Positions 8,157 through 14,833 of a stretch of 36,268 bases of DNA are shown here, piece after piece. Origin of the DNA: Saprospiraceae bacterium (lineage in GTDB: Bacteria > Bacteroidota > Bacteroidia > Chitinophagales > Saprospiraceae); NCBI GenBank assembly GCA_016717105.1, contig JADKGF010000031.1, positions 1 to 36,268 on the forward strand. The letters run 5' to 3'. The notes below the pieces were generated by a model. That model saw only the letters and a program-made list of their open reading frames with translations. It ran no database searches and was not told where the DNA came from. The position numbers were made by a program, and so were the translations under genes. Position 1 is the stretch's first letter; each line of letters starts with the position of its first letter.

Positions 8157-8239
8157 GTTGGTTTTCAGAAATTGAAGATTAGCACATCACGCTGAAGAAG
8201 TGACATGGTTGGTTTTCAAAATTGAAATGGGAGATTAGC
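8157..8239 (+). repeat. Imperfect direct repeat around the 5' end of tRNA-Val
   Basis: Copy A (8157-8183) begins GTTGGTTTTCAGAAATTGAA and runs into GATTAGC. Copy B (8208-8239) begins GTTGGTTTTCAAAATTGAA and runs through the tRNA start into the same GATTAGC. The copies start 51 nt apart. This looks like a remnant of a local duplication that included the 5' end of the tRNA gene. Confidence 0.55.
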
Positions 8240-8306
8240 TCAGTTGGTTCAGAGCACCTCGTTTACACCGAGGGGGTCGGGGGTTCGAGCCCCTCATCTC
8301 CCACCA
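8229..8306 (+). tRNA. tRNA-Val (anticodon TAC), CCA encoded
   Basis: A full cloverleaf can be drawn: a 7-bp acceptor stem (GGGAGAT with ATCTCCC), D stem GCTC/GAGC, anticodon stem CCTCG/CGAGG with loop TTTACAC giving anticodon TAC, a 5-nt variable loop, and a T stem with one G-U pair around TTCGAGC. Discriminator A8303 is followed by encoded CCA (8304-8306). It has its own promoter and terminator. Confidence 0.97.
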
Positions 8307-8314
8307 TCTTAAAG

Positions 8315-8350
8315 AAAGCAGTTATAAAGTGATTTGTAACTGCTTTTTTA
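8315..8350 (+). terminator. Rho-independent terminator after tRNA-Val
   Basis: The 10-bp stem AAAGCAGTTA (8315-8324) pairs with TAACTGCTTT (8337-8346), with a 12-nt loop and a T run. It starts 9 nt after the tRNA CCA. Confidence 0.85.
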
Positions 8351-8392
8351 TTATAGAAATATCAAACTGCTTTCAATTCAGAAATTCTGAAT

Positions 8393-8400
8393 TAACTTTG
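8393..8400 (+). promoter_or_regulatory. Putative -7 element for thrBC
   Basis: TAACTTTG matches TAnnTTTG and lies 30 nt before the thrB ATG. The -33 region (TTTC near 8371) is weak. It indicates that thrBC is transcribed separately from the tRNA. Confidence 0.45.
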
Positions 8401-8429
8401 AATTTTTAAATAAACAATAATATAAACGA

Positions 8430-9365
8430 ATGTCAAAACCAGGAATAAAAGTTTTCGCTCCTGCTTCTGTTGCAAATGTGGCCGTTGGCTTTGATGTTTT
8501 GGGTTTTGCGTTGGAAGCACCTGGTGATGAGATCATTGTAAGAGAAGGTAAACAACCTGGTCTTATGATCTCTGAAATTCAAGGTGCAGGAGGCAAGCTT
8601 CCTTATGATATTATGAAAAATACGGCAGGATATGCAGCACATAGATTGTTGCAATTTGTAGGAGAGACTGACCGACCATTGGAAATGGAGATACATAAAA
8701 AAATGCCATTTGGAAGTGGTTTGGGATCATCGGCTGCAAGTGCAGCTGCAGGTGTTTTTGCTGTAAATGAATTTTTGAAGACTGGTTTGACCAAATATGA
8801 AATCCTTCGTTTTGCAGTAGAAGGCGAGCAGATCGCTGATGGTGCATTTCATGCTGACAATGTCGCCCCTGCACTATTAGGTGGTATGATCATGATCAGA
8901 GATAACGAAACACTTGACATTAAAAAGCTGCATATTCCTTCAGGATTGTTTGTTTCGGTAATTTATCCACATATAGAAATTCTTACAAAAGAATCTAGAG
9001 GTATATTAAAACAAGAAGTTAGTTTCAAAGATGTCATTCGTCAGCAAGGAAATTTAGGTGCTTTTGTGGCTGCAATGTACACATCAGATTTTGGGATGAT
9101 AGGCAGGTCATTACAAGATCTTTTGGTTGAGCCGCAAAGAGCACATTTGATCCCTCATTTTTATGCGATGAAGGAGCAAGCAATGAATGCTGGAGCACTT
9201 GGATTTAGCATCAGTGGAGCAGGGCCTTCAATGTTTGCATTTAGTGATAATAGCGGTATTGCAGAGAAGATAAACGAGCAGGCAAATTTATTATATCAAA
9301 AAAACAAGGTGCCGGTTACTACATATCTTTCTAAAATAAATCACGAAGGCGCAATAAGATTTTAA
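8430..9365 (+). CDS. thrB: Homoserine kinase
   Basis: This 311-residue GHMP kinase phosphorylates L-homoserine to O-phospho-L-homoserine with ATP, the step before threonine synthase. The opening FAPASVANVAVGFDVLGFAL is typical of ThrB. The ATP-binding glycine-rich loop PFGSGLGSS is at 93-101, and the C-terminal GFSISGAGPSMFAF is the third GHMP motif. thrC follows after 10 nt, so the two form an operon. The aspartokinase/homoserine dehydrogenase gene often found first in this cluster is absent; a tRNA gene with its own terminator lies upstream. Confidence 0.95.
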   Translation: MSKPGIKVFAPASVANVAVGFDVLGFALEAPGDEIIVREGKQPGLMISEIQGAGGKLPYDIMKNTAGYAAHRLLQFVGETDRPLEMEIHKKMPFGSGLGSSAASAAAGVFAVNEFLKTGLTKYEILRFAVEGEQIADGAFHADNVAPALLGGMIMIRDNETLDIKKLHIPSGLFVSVIYPHIEILTKESRGILKQEVSFKDVIRQQGNLGAFVAAMYTSDFGMIGRSLQDLLVEPQRAHLIPHFYAMKEQAMNAGALGFSISGAGPSMFAFSDNSGIAEKINEQANLLYQKNKVPVTTYLSKINHEGAIRF

Positions 9366-9375
9366 AGTTAAATTC

Positions 9376-10668
9376 ATGGAGCTATATTCCACAAATAACA
9401 AACACCTAAAAGTAAGCCTTGAACAAGCAGTCATGCGTTCATTGGCGCCTGACAAGGGATTATATATGCCTGATTCGATACCCGAATTAAATCCGAGTTT
9501 TATACAACATTTGGATCGATTTAGTTTTCAGGAGATAGCATTTGAAGTGTGTAAATCATTGATGAAAGGTGCTATACCACTAGCAAACATTCGCGAAATT
9601 ATCGATGATTCTATAAATTTTCCTGCGCCAGTAGTCATGTTAGATGATAATATCGGTTCGCTGGAATTGTGGCATGGACCTAGCATGGCATTCAAGGATT
9701 TCGGTGCTTGTTTTATGGCTGCACTTATGGCATATTTTATCAGAAATGAAGATAAAAAACATACCATTTTGGTAGCTACTTCTGGTGATACAGGTGGCGC
9801 AGTTGCGTCCGGATTTTACGACAAACCAGGTATTGAAGTCATCATCTTGTATCCATCTGGCAAGGTTAGTGACTTACAAGAAAAGCAACTCACCACGCTT
9901 GGCAAAAACATTACGGCACTTGAAATTAATGGTACATTTGATGACTGCCAGGCCTTGGTAAAAGAAGCATTTAATGATCATGATCTGAATAATCGGTTTC
10001 ATTTGAGCTCAGCCAATAGTATCAACATTGCAAGGCTTATTCCCCAAAGTTTTTATTACTTTGAAGCGTATAAACAAGTAATGCATTTACATAAGCATTT
10101 GGTATTCAGTGTTCCAAGTGGAAATTTCGGAAACCTTACTGCTGGATTATTGGCCAAAAGAATGGGTTTACCAGTTAGTAGGTTTATTGCAGCTACTAAT
10201 TCCAATCACATCTTTCCTGACTTTTTGAATACAGGCGTCTATGACCCCAAACCAGCTATTGCAACGATAAGTAATGCTATGGATGTGGGAGATCCGAGCA
10301 ATTTCGTCCGAATCCAAGATATGTATGATCGTGATTTATCAGCAATACAAAAAGATGTTTCTGGGTTTTGGTTGAATGATGAGGAGACTAGGGCGGCTAT
10401 GATCGACGCATTCTCTAAATACAATTATGTTTGTGACCCACATGGGGCGATTGCATACAAGGCCTTGCGATCTTTAAGTGATGATGAATTAGGCATTTTT
10501 CTAGAAACAGCGCATCCTTGCAAATTTCAGGATGTAGTTGAAGATACTTTAAACCATAAGATGGAACTGTCTTCAGATCTTTTGACTCTAATGACCAAAA
10601 CAAAAAATGCTGTTTCTATGGAAGCTGACTTTTCATCCTTTAAGTCATATTTATTAAGTAGACAATAA
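9376..10668 (+). CDS. thrC: Threonine synthase
   Basis: This 430-residue PLP enzyme converts O-phosphohomoserine to threonine and phosphate. The lysine that binds PLP is K107 in HGPSMAFKDFG; ATSGDTGGAVASGF (about 134-147) is the phosphate-binding and substrate region, and VPSGNFGNL holds the PLP phosphate loop. Length and the N-terminal pattern (YSTNN.H..VSLEQAV, PD.GLYMP) fit the group of threonine synthases found in E. coli and Bacteroidota. It is the last gene of thrBC; no strong hairpin terminator is visible after it, only a T9 run near 10681. Confidence 0.96.
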   Translation: MELYSTNNKHLKVSLEQAVMRSLAPDKGLYMPDSIPELNPSFIQHLDRFSFQEIAFEVCKSLMKGAIPLANIREIIDDSINFPAPVVMLDDNIGSLELWHGPSMAFKDFGACFMAALMAYFIRNEDKKHTILVATSGDTGGAVASGFYDKPGIEVIILYPSGKVSDLQEKQLTTLGKNITALEINGTFDDCQALVKEAFNDHDLNNRFHLSSANSINIARLIPQSFYYFEAYKQVMHLHKHLVFSVPSGNFGNLTAGLLAKRMGLPVSRFIAATNSNHIFPDFLNTGVYDPKPAIATISNAMDVGDPSNFVRIQDMYDRDLSAIQKDVSGFWLNDEETRAAMIDAFSKYNYVCDPHGAIAYKALRSLSDDELGIFLETAHPCKFQDVVEDTLNHKMELSSDLLTLMTKTKNAVSMEADFSSFKSYLLSRQ

Positions 10669-10793
10669 CCAAATAGCTGATTTTTTTTTGATATCAATAG
10701 CAGTTATGGTTTATTACAAATTTTCGTTTGTATATTTAATGAAGATCACATCTACAAGTAATTAATATCATTTTAAGGTACTTTAACACCGCA

Positions 10794-10801
10794 TACATTT
10801 G
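10794..10801 (+). promoter_or_regulatory. Putative -7 element of the sulfur operon
   Basis: TACATTTG matches TAnnTTTG, 19 nt before the ATG at 10820. The element overlaps the upstream in-frame TTG at 10799, excluding it as the start. Confidence 0.5.
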
Positions 10802-10819
10802 CACTATAAAGTATTAAAA

Positions 10820-12055
10820 ATGAAACGTTTAGTTATATTAGGTGCTGGTACAGGCGGCACGATCATGGCTAACCACCTTAAAAAAGAACTTGATGACAAA
10901 AAATGGGGAATTACTATAGTAGATGGTAGGAAACAACATTATTATCAGCCTGGATTTCTGTTTATTCCTTTTGACCAGTACAAGCCTGAAGATGTAGTAA
11001 AACCAATTCAACAATTTATTCCGGAAGGTGTAGATTTTGTAAATATTTCGGTAGATAAAATTAATGCAGCACAGCATCAAGTTGTATTGGCAAATGGCAA
11101 TACCTTGCTGTATGACATCTTGATCATTGCTACGGGTTCAGAAATTGCGCCTGATGAGACTGAAGGTATGCAAGGTGATGAATGGGGCAAAAGTGTGTTT
11201 ACTTTTTATGATTTCGAAGGTGCAATAGCATTGCGAGACAAACTAAAGAATTGGCAAGGCGGAAAACTTGTGGTTCACATCACAGAAATGCCTATCAAAT
11301 GTCCAGTAGCACCACTTGAATTTGCCTTCCTTGCAGACAGTTTTTTTAAGGATAAAGGCATGAGAGATAAGGTAGAGATAACGTATGTCACACCACTCAG
11401 CGGTGCATTTACAAAGCCCAAAACCACAGAAACATTAAATTATCTTCTCAAAGAGAAGAACATACACATCAAAACCGATTTTGCTATAGAGTCAGTGGAT
11501 AATGATAACAAACAGATATTAGATTATGGTGGTAAATCTGTGCCATTCGACTTGCTCGTAACGGTTCCAACCAATAAGGGAAGTCAGGTTATTGAAAATT
11601 CAGGGCTCGGAGACGAATTGAATTTTGTGCCAACCGATAAGGCTACATTGCAATCAAAGGTACATCCTGATATTTTTGTTTTGGGTGATGCGACCAACGT
11701 GCCTACATCAAAAGCTGGTTCTGTAGTACATTTTGAAGCAGAAATTCTCACTGAAAATATTCTCACATATATCAAGGGACAAAAGCTGGAAGAAGAATTT
11801 GATGGACATGCCAATTGTTTTATCGAAACAGGTGGCGGAAAGGCACTTTTGATTGATTTCAATTATGACCACGAGCCGGTAACTGGTACATTCCCAATAG
11901 CTGGTATCGGACCATTGAGGTTATTGAAAGAATCCAGATTTAATCATTATGGGAAATTAGCCTTCAAATGGGTGTATTGGAATATGCTCTTAAAAGCTCG
12001 ACCGATACCATTCGTAAAGGCTAGAATGAGCATAGCCGGAAAGGATTACAATTAA
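10820..12055 (+). CDS. Sulfide:quinone oxidoreductase-like FAD flavoprotein (SQR 1)
   Basis: This 411-residue protein of the two-dinucleotide-binding flavoprotein family opens with the FAD loop VILGAGTGGT. YYQPGF and a second nucleotide-binding region follow, then VLGDATNVPTSKAGSVVHFEAE for FAD binding near 287-308. C161 in IKCPVAP lies where SQRs carry a redox cysteine, and C333 sits in the position of the other active-site cysteine region. The third cysteine of classical SQR, near 128, is absent. It probably oxidises sulfide or a persulfide and passes electrons to quinone at the membrane surface. It is the first gene of an operon with TusE and a DsrE-family protein. A second, more typical SQR lies at 22.3 kb. 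Confidence 0.85.
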   Translation: MKRLVILGAGTGGTIMANHLKKELDDKKWGITIVDGRKQHYYQPGFLFIPFDQYKPEDVVKPIQQFIPEGVDFVNISVDKINAAQHQVVLANGNTLLYDILIIATGSEIAPDETEGMQGDEWGKSVFTFYDFEGAIALRDKLKNWQGGKLVVHITEMPIKCPVAPLEFAFLADSFFKDKGMRDKVEITYVTPLSGAFTKPKTTETLNYLLKEKNIHIKTDFAIESVDNDNKQILDYGGKSVPFDLLVTVPTNKGSQVIENSGLGDELNFVPTDKATLQSKVHPDIFVLGDATNVPTSKAGSVVHFEAEILTENILTYIKGQKLEEEFDGHANCFIETGGGKALLIDFNYDHEPVTGTFPIAGIGPLRLLKESRFNHYGKLAFKWVYWNMLLKARPIPFVKARMSIAGKDYN

Positions 12056-12090
12056 GGACTTTAAATTTCTCTAAAATAAAATATTTTAAA

Positions 12091-12399
12091 ATGGACAAAA
12101 TAATTTCAGGCAAAAATATCAGCTTGACAGATGAAGGATTTCTAAAAGACTTCGCTCAATGGGACAAAGATATTGCAGATGCGCTTGCCGCTGAAAATCA
12201 GATCGTATTAACACCACGTCATTGGGAAGTATTAACTTATATTCAAAATGAATTTAAAAATGATGTGCCTCTCAGTATTCGTAAAATCGGTAAAAGTGGA
12301 ATCGTTGACATCAAGGAGTTTTACCAGTTATTTCCAGTAGCTCCATTGAAGACGGCTACTAAAATTGCAGGTGTTCCGAAACCAGTCAGTTGTATTTGA
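12091..12399 (+). CDS. tusE: TusE/DsrC-family sulfur carrier protein
   Basis: This is a 102-residue protein of the DsrC/TusE/DsvC family. It ends in the diagnostic C-terminal arm AGVPKPVSCI with the penultimate cysteine C101. The position of the second DsrC cysteine, 11 residues earlier, is T90. By the usual scheme one-cysteine forms are TusE-like sulfur acceptors, whereas two-cysteine DsrC serves dissimilatory sulfite reductase. The middle part (RHWEVLTYIQ, IRKIGK) also fits. It lies 35 nt after the SQR-like gene and 25 nt before a DsrE-family gene, with no tusBCD or dsrAB nearby. It probably carries a persulfide from the SQR product or from the DsrE-family partner. Confidence 0.9.
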   Translation: MDKIISGKNISLTDEGFLKDFAQWDKDIADALAAENQIVLTPRHWEVLTYIQNEFKNDVPLSIRKIGKSGIVDIKEFYQLFPVAPLKTATKIAGVPKPVSCI

Positions 12400-12424
12400 T
12401 TAAAAATTTAAAAAATAAATAGTA

Positions 12425-12904
12425 ATGGAAGATAAAGGTCAAATAAAAAAAATGATGATCATTCAGTCTAAGGCTACCTTAGAAAACGTTTACGCTTGTT
12501 TTGTCTTGGCAAATGGTGCGCGAATGGAAGGTATAGAAGCTGAAATATTCTTCACTTTTTTCGGATTGGAAGCTATTCACAATAAGAAATTGGATCATTT
12601 GCATGTAGCTACTGTAGGAAATCCGGCTATGCACATGCCTACTTTGTTAGGTGGATTACCTGGTATGGAAGCTTTGGCTACCAGCATGATGAAAAAGGAG
12701 ATGGAGAAAATCGATATGCCTGACGTACGCGAATTTATAGAAATTCTAAGTGCTTCAGGCGTTAAACTCTGGGCTTGTAAGCTTGCGATGGATATGTTCC
12801 ATTATAATCGTGAAGATATGATTGAAGAACTTGACGGCATCCTTACCGTAGGAGATTTTTATAAGCAAGGCGCCGGCGAAGGTACACATATGCTTTTTAT
12901 ATAG
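12425..12904 (+). CDS. DsrE/DsrF-like (DsrE2/peroxiredoxin-like) family protein
   Basis: This 159-residue protein has the DsrE fold: an N-terminal strand and helix with ATLENVYACFVLANGA (C25), FFTFFGLEA, and a C-terminal VKLWACKLAMDMF carrying C118, the position of the persulfide cysteine in DsrE2-type proteins. Similar proteins bind and hand over sulfane sulfur, often together with TusA or TusE-type carriers. It is the third gene of the SQR-tusE operon and the bidirectional hairpin at 12935 ends it. There is a Met-rich stretch near 68-96. Membrane segments, present in some DsrE2 proteins, are weak here. Confidence 0.85.
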   Translation: MEDKGQIKKMMIIQSKATLENVYACFVLANGARMEGIEAEIFFTFFGLEAIHNKKLDHLHVATVGNPAMHMPTLLGGLPGMEALATSMMKKEMEKIDMPDVREFIEILSASGVKLWACKLAMDMFHYNREDMIEELDGILTVGDFYKQGAGEGTHMLFI

Positions 12905-12934
12905 TTTGTTGTTTTTGGATGATGTCTTGGAATG

Positions 12935-12979
12935 TGTCCCGTTTGATATAGTGAAAACTCAAATGGGACATTTTTTATT
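12935..12979 (+). terminator. Bidirectional terminator between sulfur operon and oxyR
   Basis: A 12-bp stem (12935-12946 with 12959-12970, one G-U pair), a 12-nt loop and a T-rich run. It reaches the oxyR stop codon at 12975, so it may end transcription on both strands. Confidence 0.85.
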
Positions 12980-13925
12980 TTTCTCCAGACATAGGAGTGA
13001 TATCAACTCTTTGAAAACTATCCTTGATCTTCATATATGAGGGTATCACCTCTTGCAATGCATGCAAAACAGTATTGACCAATCTGAGTTTGGTGGTAAA
13101 TTTGTGGTAGATGATACTCACCTCACGCACTGGTGTAGGTTCGAAAAATGGCACAACTCTTTCTTTTCTTTCAGGTGTCAGATTCCAAGTAGCCAATTCA
13201 GGTATGATCGTCATGCCACCGCTGGATTCGGTTATATTGATCAATGACTCGATACTACCGGCATTGTAAGTGATTTTGGTATGTTCGAGATTTCTCAGCT
13301 CACAAATTTTCATCATTTGATGGCGCATGCAATGGCCTTCTTCGAGTAACCATAGATTTCTGAAATCGATATCTTCCTGCAACACATATGCCTTATTTAT
13401 CTTATCATGTGTAAATAAGAAAAATTCCTCATAAAAAATGGGTGTGTATAATAGAGACTTTTCTTCCAATGGTGTCACTAGCAAGGCCGCATCTATTTCA
13501 GATGACTTGAGTTTTTGGATGATTGTTTTTGTGGTCTCTTCTTCTATGATAAGTTCTATGTCAGGATAAGATGCAGAAAACTTTTTGATGAAAATAGGAA
13601 CTAAATATGGTGCCAACGTTGGAATAATACTAAGTCTCAATGTACCACTAAGTTTGTCTTGATGCAAGTCAGATGCTAACTTGTCCAATACGGACAGCTC
13701 TTCCATGATTTTTATAGCCTGGGAAGCAATAATATCGCCTTTTTCAGTAAGCGAGATGGGATTACTTTTACGATCTATTAGCATGAGATCCAGTTCTTCT
13801 TCCAGTTTTCTGATAGCCATACTCAGTGCTGGTTGTGAGACGTTACATTGATCTGCTGCCACACTATAATTTTTCGTCGCAGCTAATGCTAGAAAGTATT
13901 TTAATTGCGCAACTTGGATATTCAT
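12975..13925 (-). CDS. oxyR: OxyR-type LysR-family peroxide sensor
   Basis: This 316-residue LysR-type regulator has an N-terminal winged helix-turn-helix (about 1-60, YSVAADQCNVSQPALSMAIRKLEEEL) and a periplasmic-binding-like sensor domain. In LLEEGHCMRHQMMKIC the two cysteines are C199 and C208, the same positions and 9-residue spacing as the peroxide-sensing pair of E. coli OxyR. It should therefore sense hydrogen peroxide, or persulfide, by disulfide formation and switch antioxidant genes. It faces the SQR-TusE-DsrE operon tail to tail; that neighbourhood is suggestive, not proof of regulation. No katA, ahpC or dps gene is in the window. Confidence 0.92.
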   Translation of the reverse strand: MNIQVAQLKYFLALAATKNYSVAADQCNVSQPALSMAIRKLEEELDLMLIDRKSNPISLTEKGDIIASQAIKIMEELSVLDKLASDLHQDKLSGTLRLSIIPTLAPYLVPIFIKKFSASYPDIELIIEEETTKTIIQKLKSSEIDAALLVTPLEEKSLLYTPIFYEEFFLFTHDKINKAYVLQEDIDFRNLWLLEEGHCMRHQMMKICELRNLEHTKITYNAGSIESLINITESSGGMTIIPELATWNLTPERKERVVPFFEPTPVREVSIIYHKFTTKLRLVNTVLHALQEVIPSYMKIKDSFQRVDITPMSGEK

Positions 13926-13981
13926 AAATAATTTTTATGGAGCCATAAAATTAATAATTATTTCTTATCAATCAAAATATA

Positions 13982-14073
13982 TACTTTTGTTTTATTAATT
14001 TAAAATTTGTATTTTAAAAATAATATCGAAATGTTTGAAAAGCTCCTCTTAAAAGAAAGCGGGGCTTTTTTTT
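13982..14073 (+). ncRNA. Possible small RNA: -7 element to orphan terminator
   Basis: On the plus strand, TACTTTTG (13982-13989) fits the -7 consensus. A hairpin with 9-bp stem AAAAGCTCC (14038-14046) and GGGGCTTTT (14061-14069, one G-U) followed by T8 is a good rho-independent terminator. No plus-strand gene precedes it: the upstream neighbour oxyR is on the other strand. A transcript of about 75 nt would be released. The -33 element is weak. The rest of 13926-14304 holds no credible gene; besides this it has only the inverted repeat at 14190-14236. Confidence 0.35.
14038..14073 (+). terminator. Orphan rho-independent terminator
   Basis: A 9-bp stem with 14-nt loop and a T8 tract, on the plus strand, with no plus-strand coding region before it since 12904, where another terminator already closes that operon. 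Confidence 0.75.
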
Positions 14074-14189
14074 ATTGATTATACTTTCAAAAACTGAAGT
14101 CAGGAAATTATTGTATTTCCAATGAAAACTATAAAAATTCCAAAATCATATTAGGTTAATTATTAGTCAAAAATATCTGGATAAACCGC

Positions 14190-14236
14190 ATAATTTCTAT
14201 GGGTTTAACCAAAAGCGTCAAACCCATAGAAATTAT
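14190..14236 (+). repeat. Perfect 17-bp inverted repeat
   Basis: ATAATTTCTATGGGTTT (14190-14206) and AAACCCATAGAAATTAT (14220-14236) are exact reverse complements with a 13-nt spacer. There is no T tract on either side, so it is not a standard terminator. It lies about 70 nt after the stop of the minus-strand gene ending at 14305. Confidence 0.8.
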
Positions 14237-14304
14237 ATTGTGTTAATCAATCCTTTACAAGAAAAGACTGTTGCGTCAAATATCGATGACCGAAGTAAGC
14301 TGAA

Positions 14305-14769
14305 TTATATTTTTTTGATACTCTTACAGATATTTATAGCTTCTTCTATTGCATTGGCATCATTATCTAGGAATGTAATGATAACAAAAAAGTTGGAGTC
14401 TGAATTAGGGTCAATTAATCCCATCAAGAAAATTTTTGTTCCATCACTGACACCTTCAGCATATCCGCCACTAAAACCATTAAATGAAATTTTGTTCACA
14501 TCATCTATGCGACCAAGATTTAATGAAGCAGCTACTGACATGGTATAAGCTGTAATATCGGTATCGTCGATCGTTTCGTCAGCAAATGGCAATATGGTCA
14601 ATTCCATTCCATCTCCCGAAGCAGAAAATTCTTCACCTGTACTTACGGTTTCTTTAAAATCATCAGCCAGTGAAAATGAAAGACCATAATCTTCCCAAGT
14701 GTAAATTTGTTGTGCATCCAAATTTAATGAAAAGCAAACTACAAAAACAAAAACAAAAATTTTGTACAT
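14305..14769 (-). CDS. Small secreted protein of unknown function
   Basis: This 154-residue protein has a clear signal peptide (about 1-20, ending SLNLDAQ). The mature part opens YTWEDYGLSFSLADDFKE and alternates hydrophobic and polar residues, as in beta-strands. The C-terminus EEAINICKSIKKI resembles the last helix of proteins that store a fitted 'PsbP/DUF1795-like' fold, but I do not claim that family. It has its own promoter (14800-14827) in the short gap after the aldehyde dehydrogenase gene. Probably periplasmic. No close functional link to its neighbours is apparent. Confidence 0.8.
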   Translation of the reverse strand: MYKIFVFVFVVCFSLNLDAQQIYTWEDYGLSFSLADDFKETVSTGEEFSASGDGMELTILPFADETIDDTDITAYTMSVAASLNLGRIDDVNKISFNGFSGGYAEGVSDGTKIFLMGLIDPNSDSNFFVIITFLDNDANAIEEAINICKSIKKI

Positions 14770-14799
14770 ATAAAAAACATTTTAGGGTTAATAATGCAA

Positions 14800-14827
14800 C
14801 AAATGTAATCTAAAGAATGATACCAAA
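14800..14827 (-). promoter_or_regulatory. Putative promoter of the small secreted protein gene
   Basis: On the minus strand TTTG (14827-14824), 16 nt, TACATTTG (14807-14800). The start codon at 14769 follows about 25 nt after the expected transcript start. Confidence 0.5.
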
Positions 14828-14833
14828 ATTTAT

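Noticed and set aside
12425..12904. Reading the DsrE-family gene as a subunit of dissimilatory sulfite reductase machinery
   Set aside because: No dsrA, dsrB, dsrF or dsrH is present and the partner TusE has only one cysteine, so a reverse-Dsr system is not supported.
14122..14154. Tiny frame MKTIKIPKSY after the orphan terminator
   Set aside because: Ten codons, no ribosome-binding or conservation evidence.
14240..14548. A 102-codon plus-strand frame overlapping the small secreted protein gene
   Set aside because: It is antisense to a gene with a clear signal peptide and promoter and has no features of its own.
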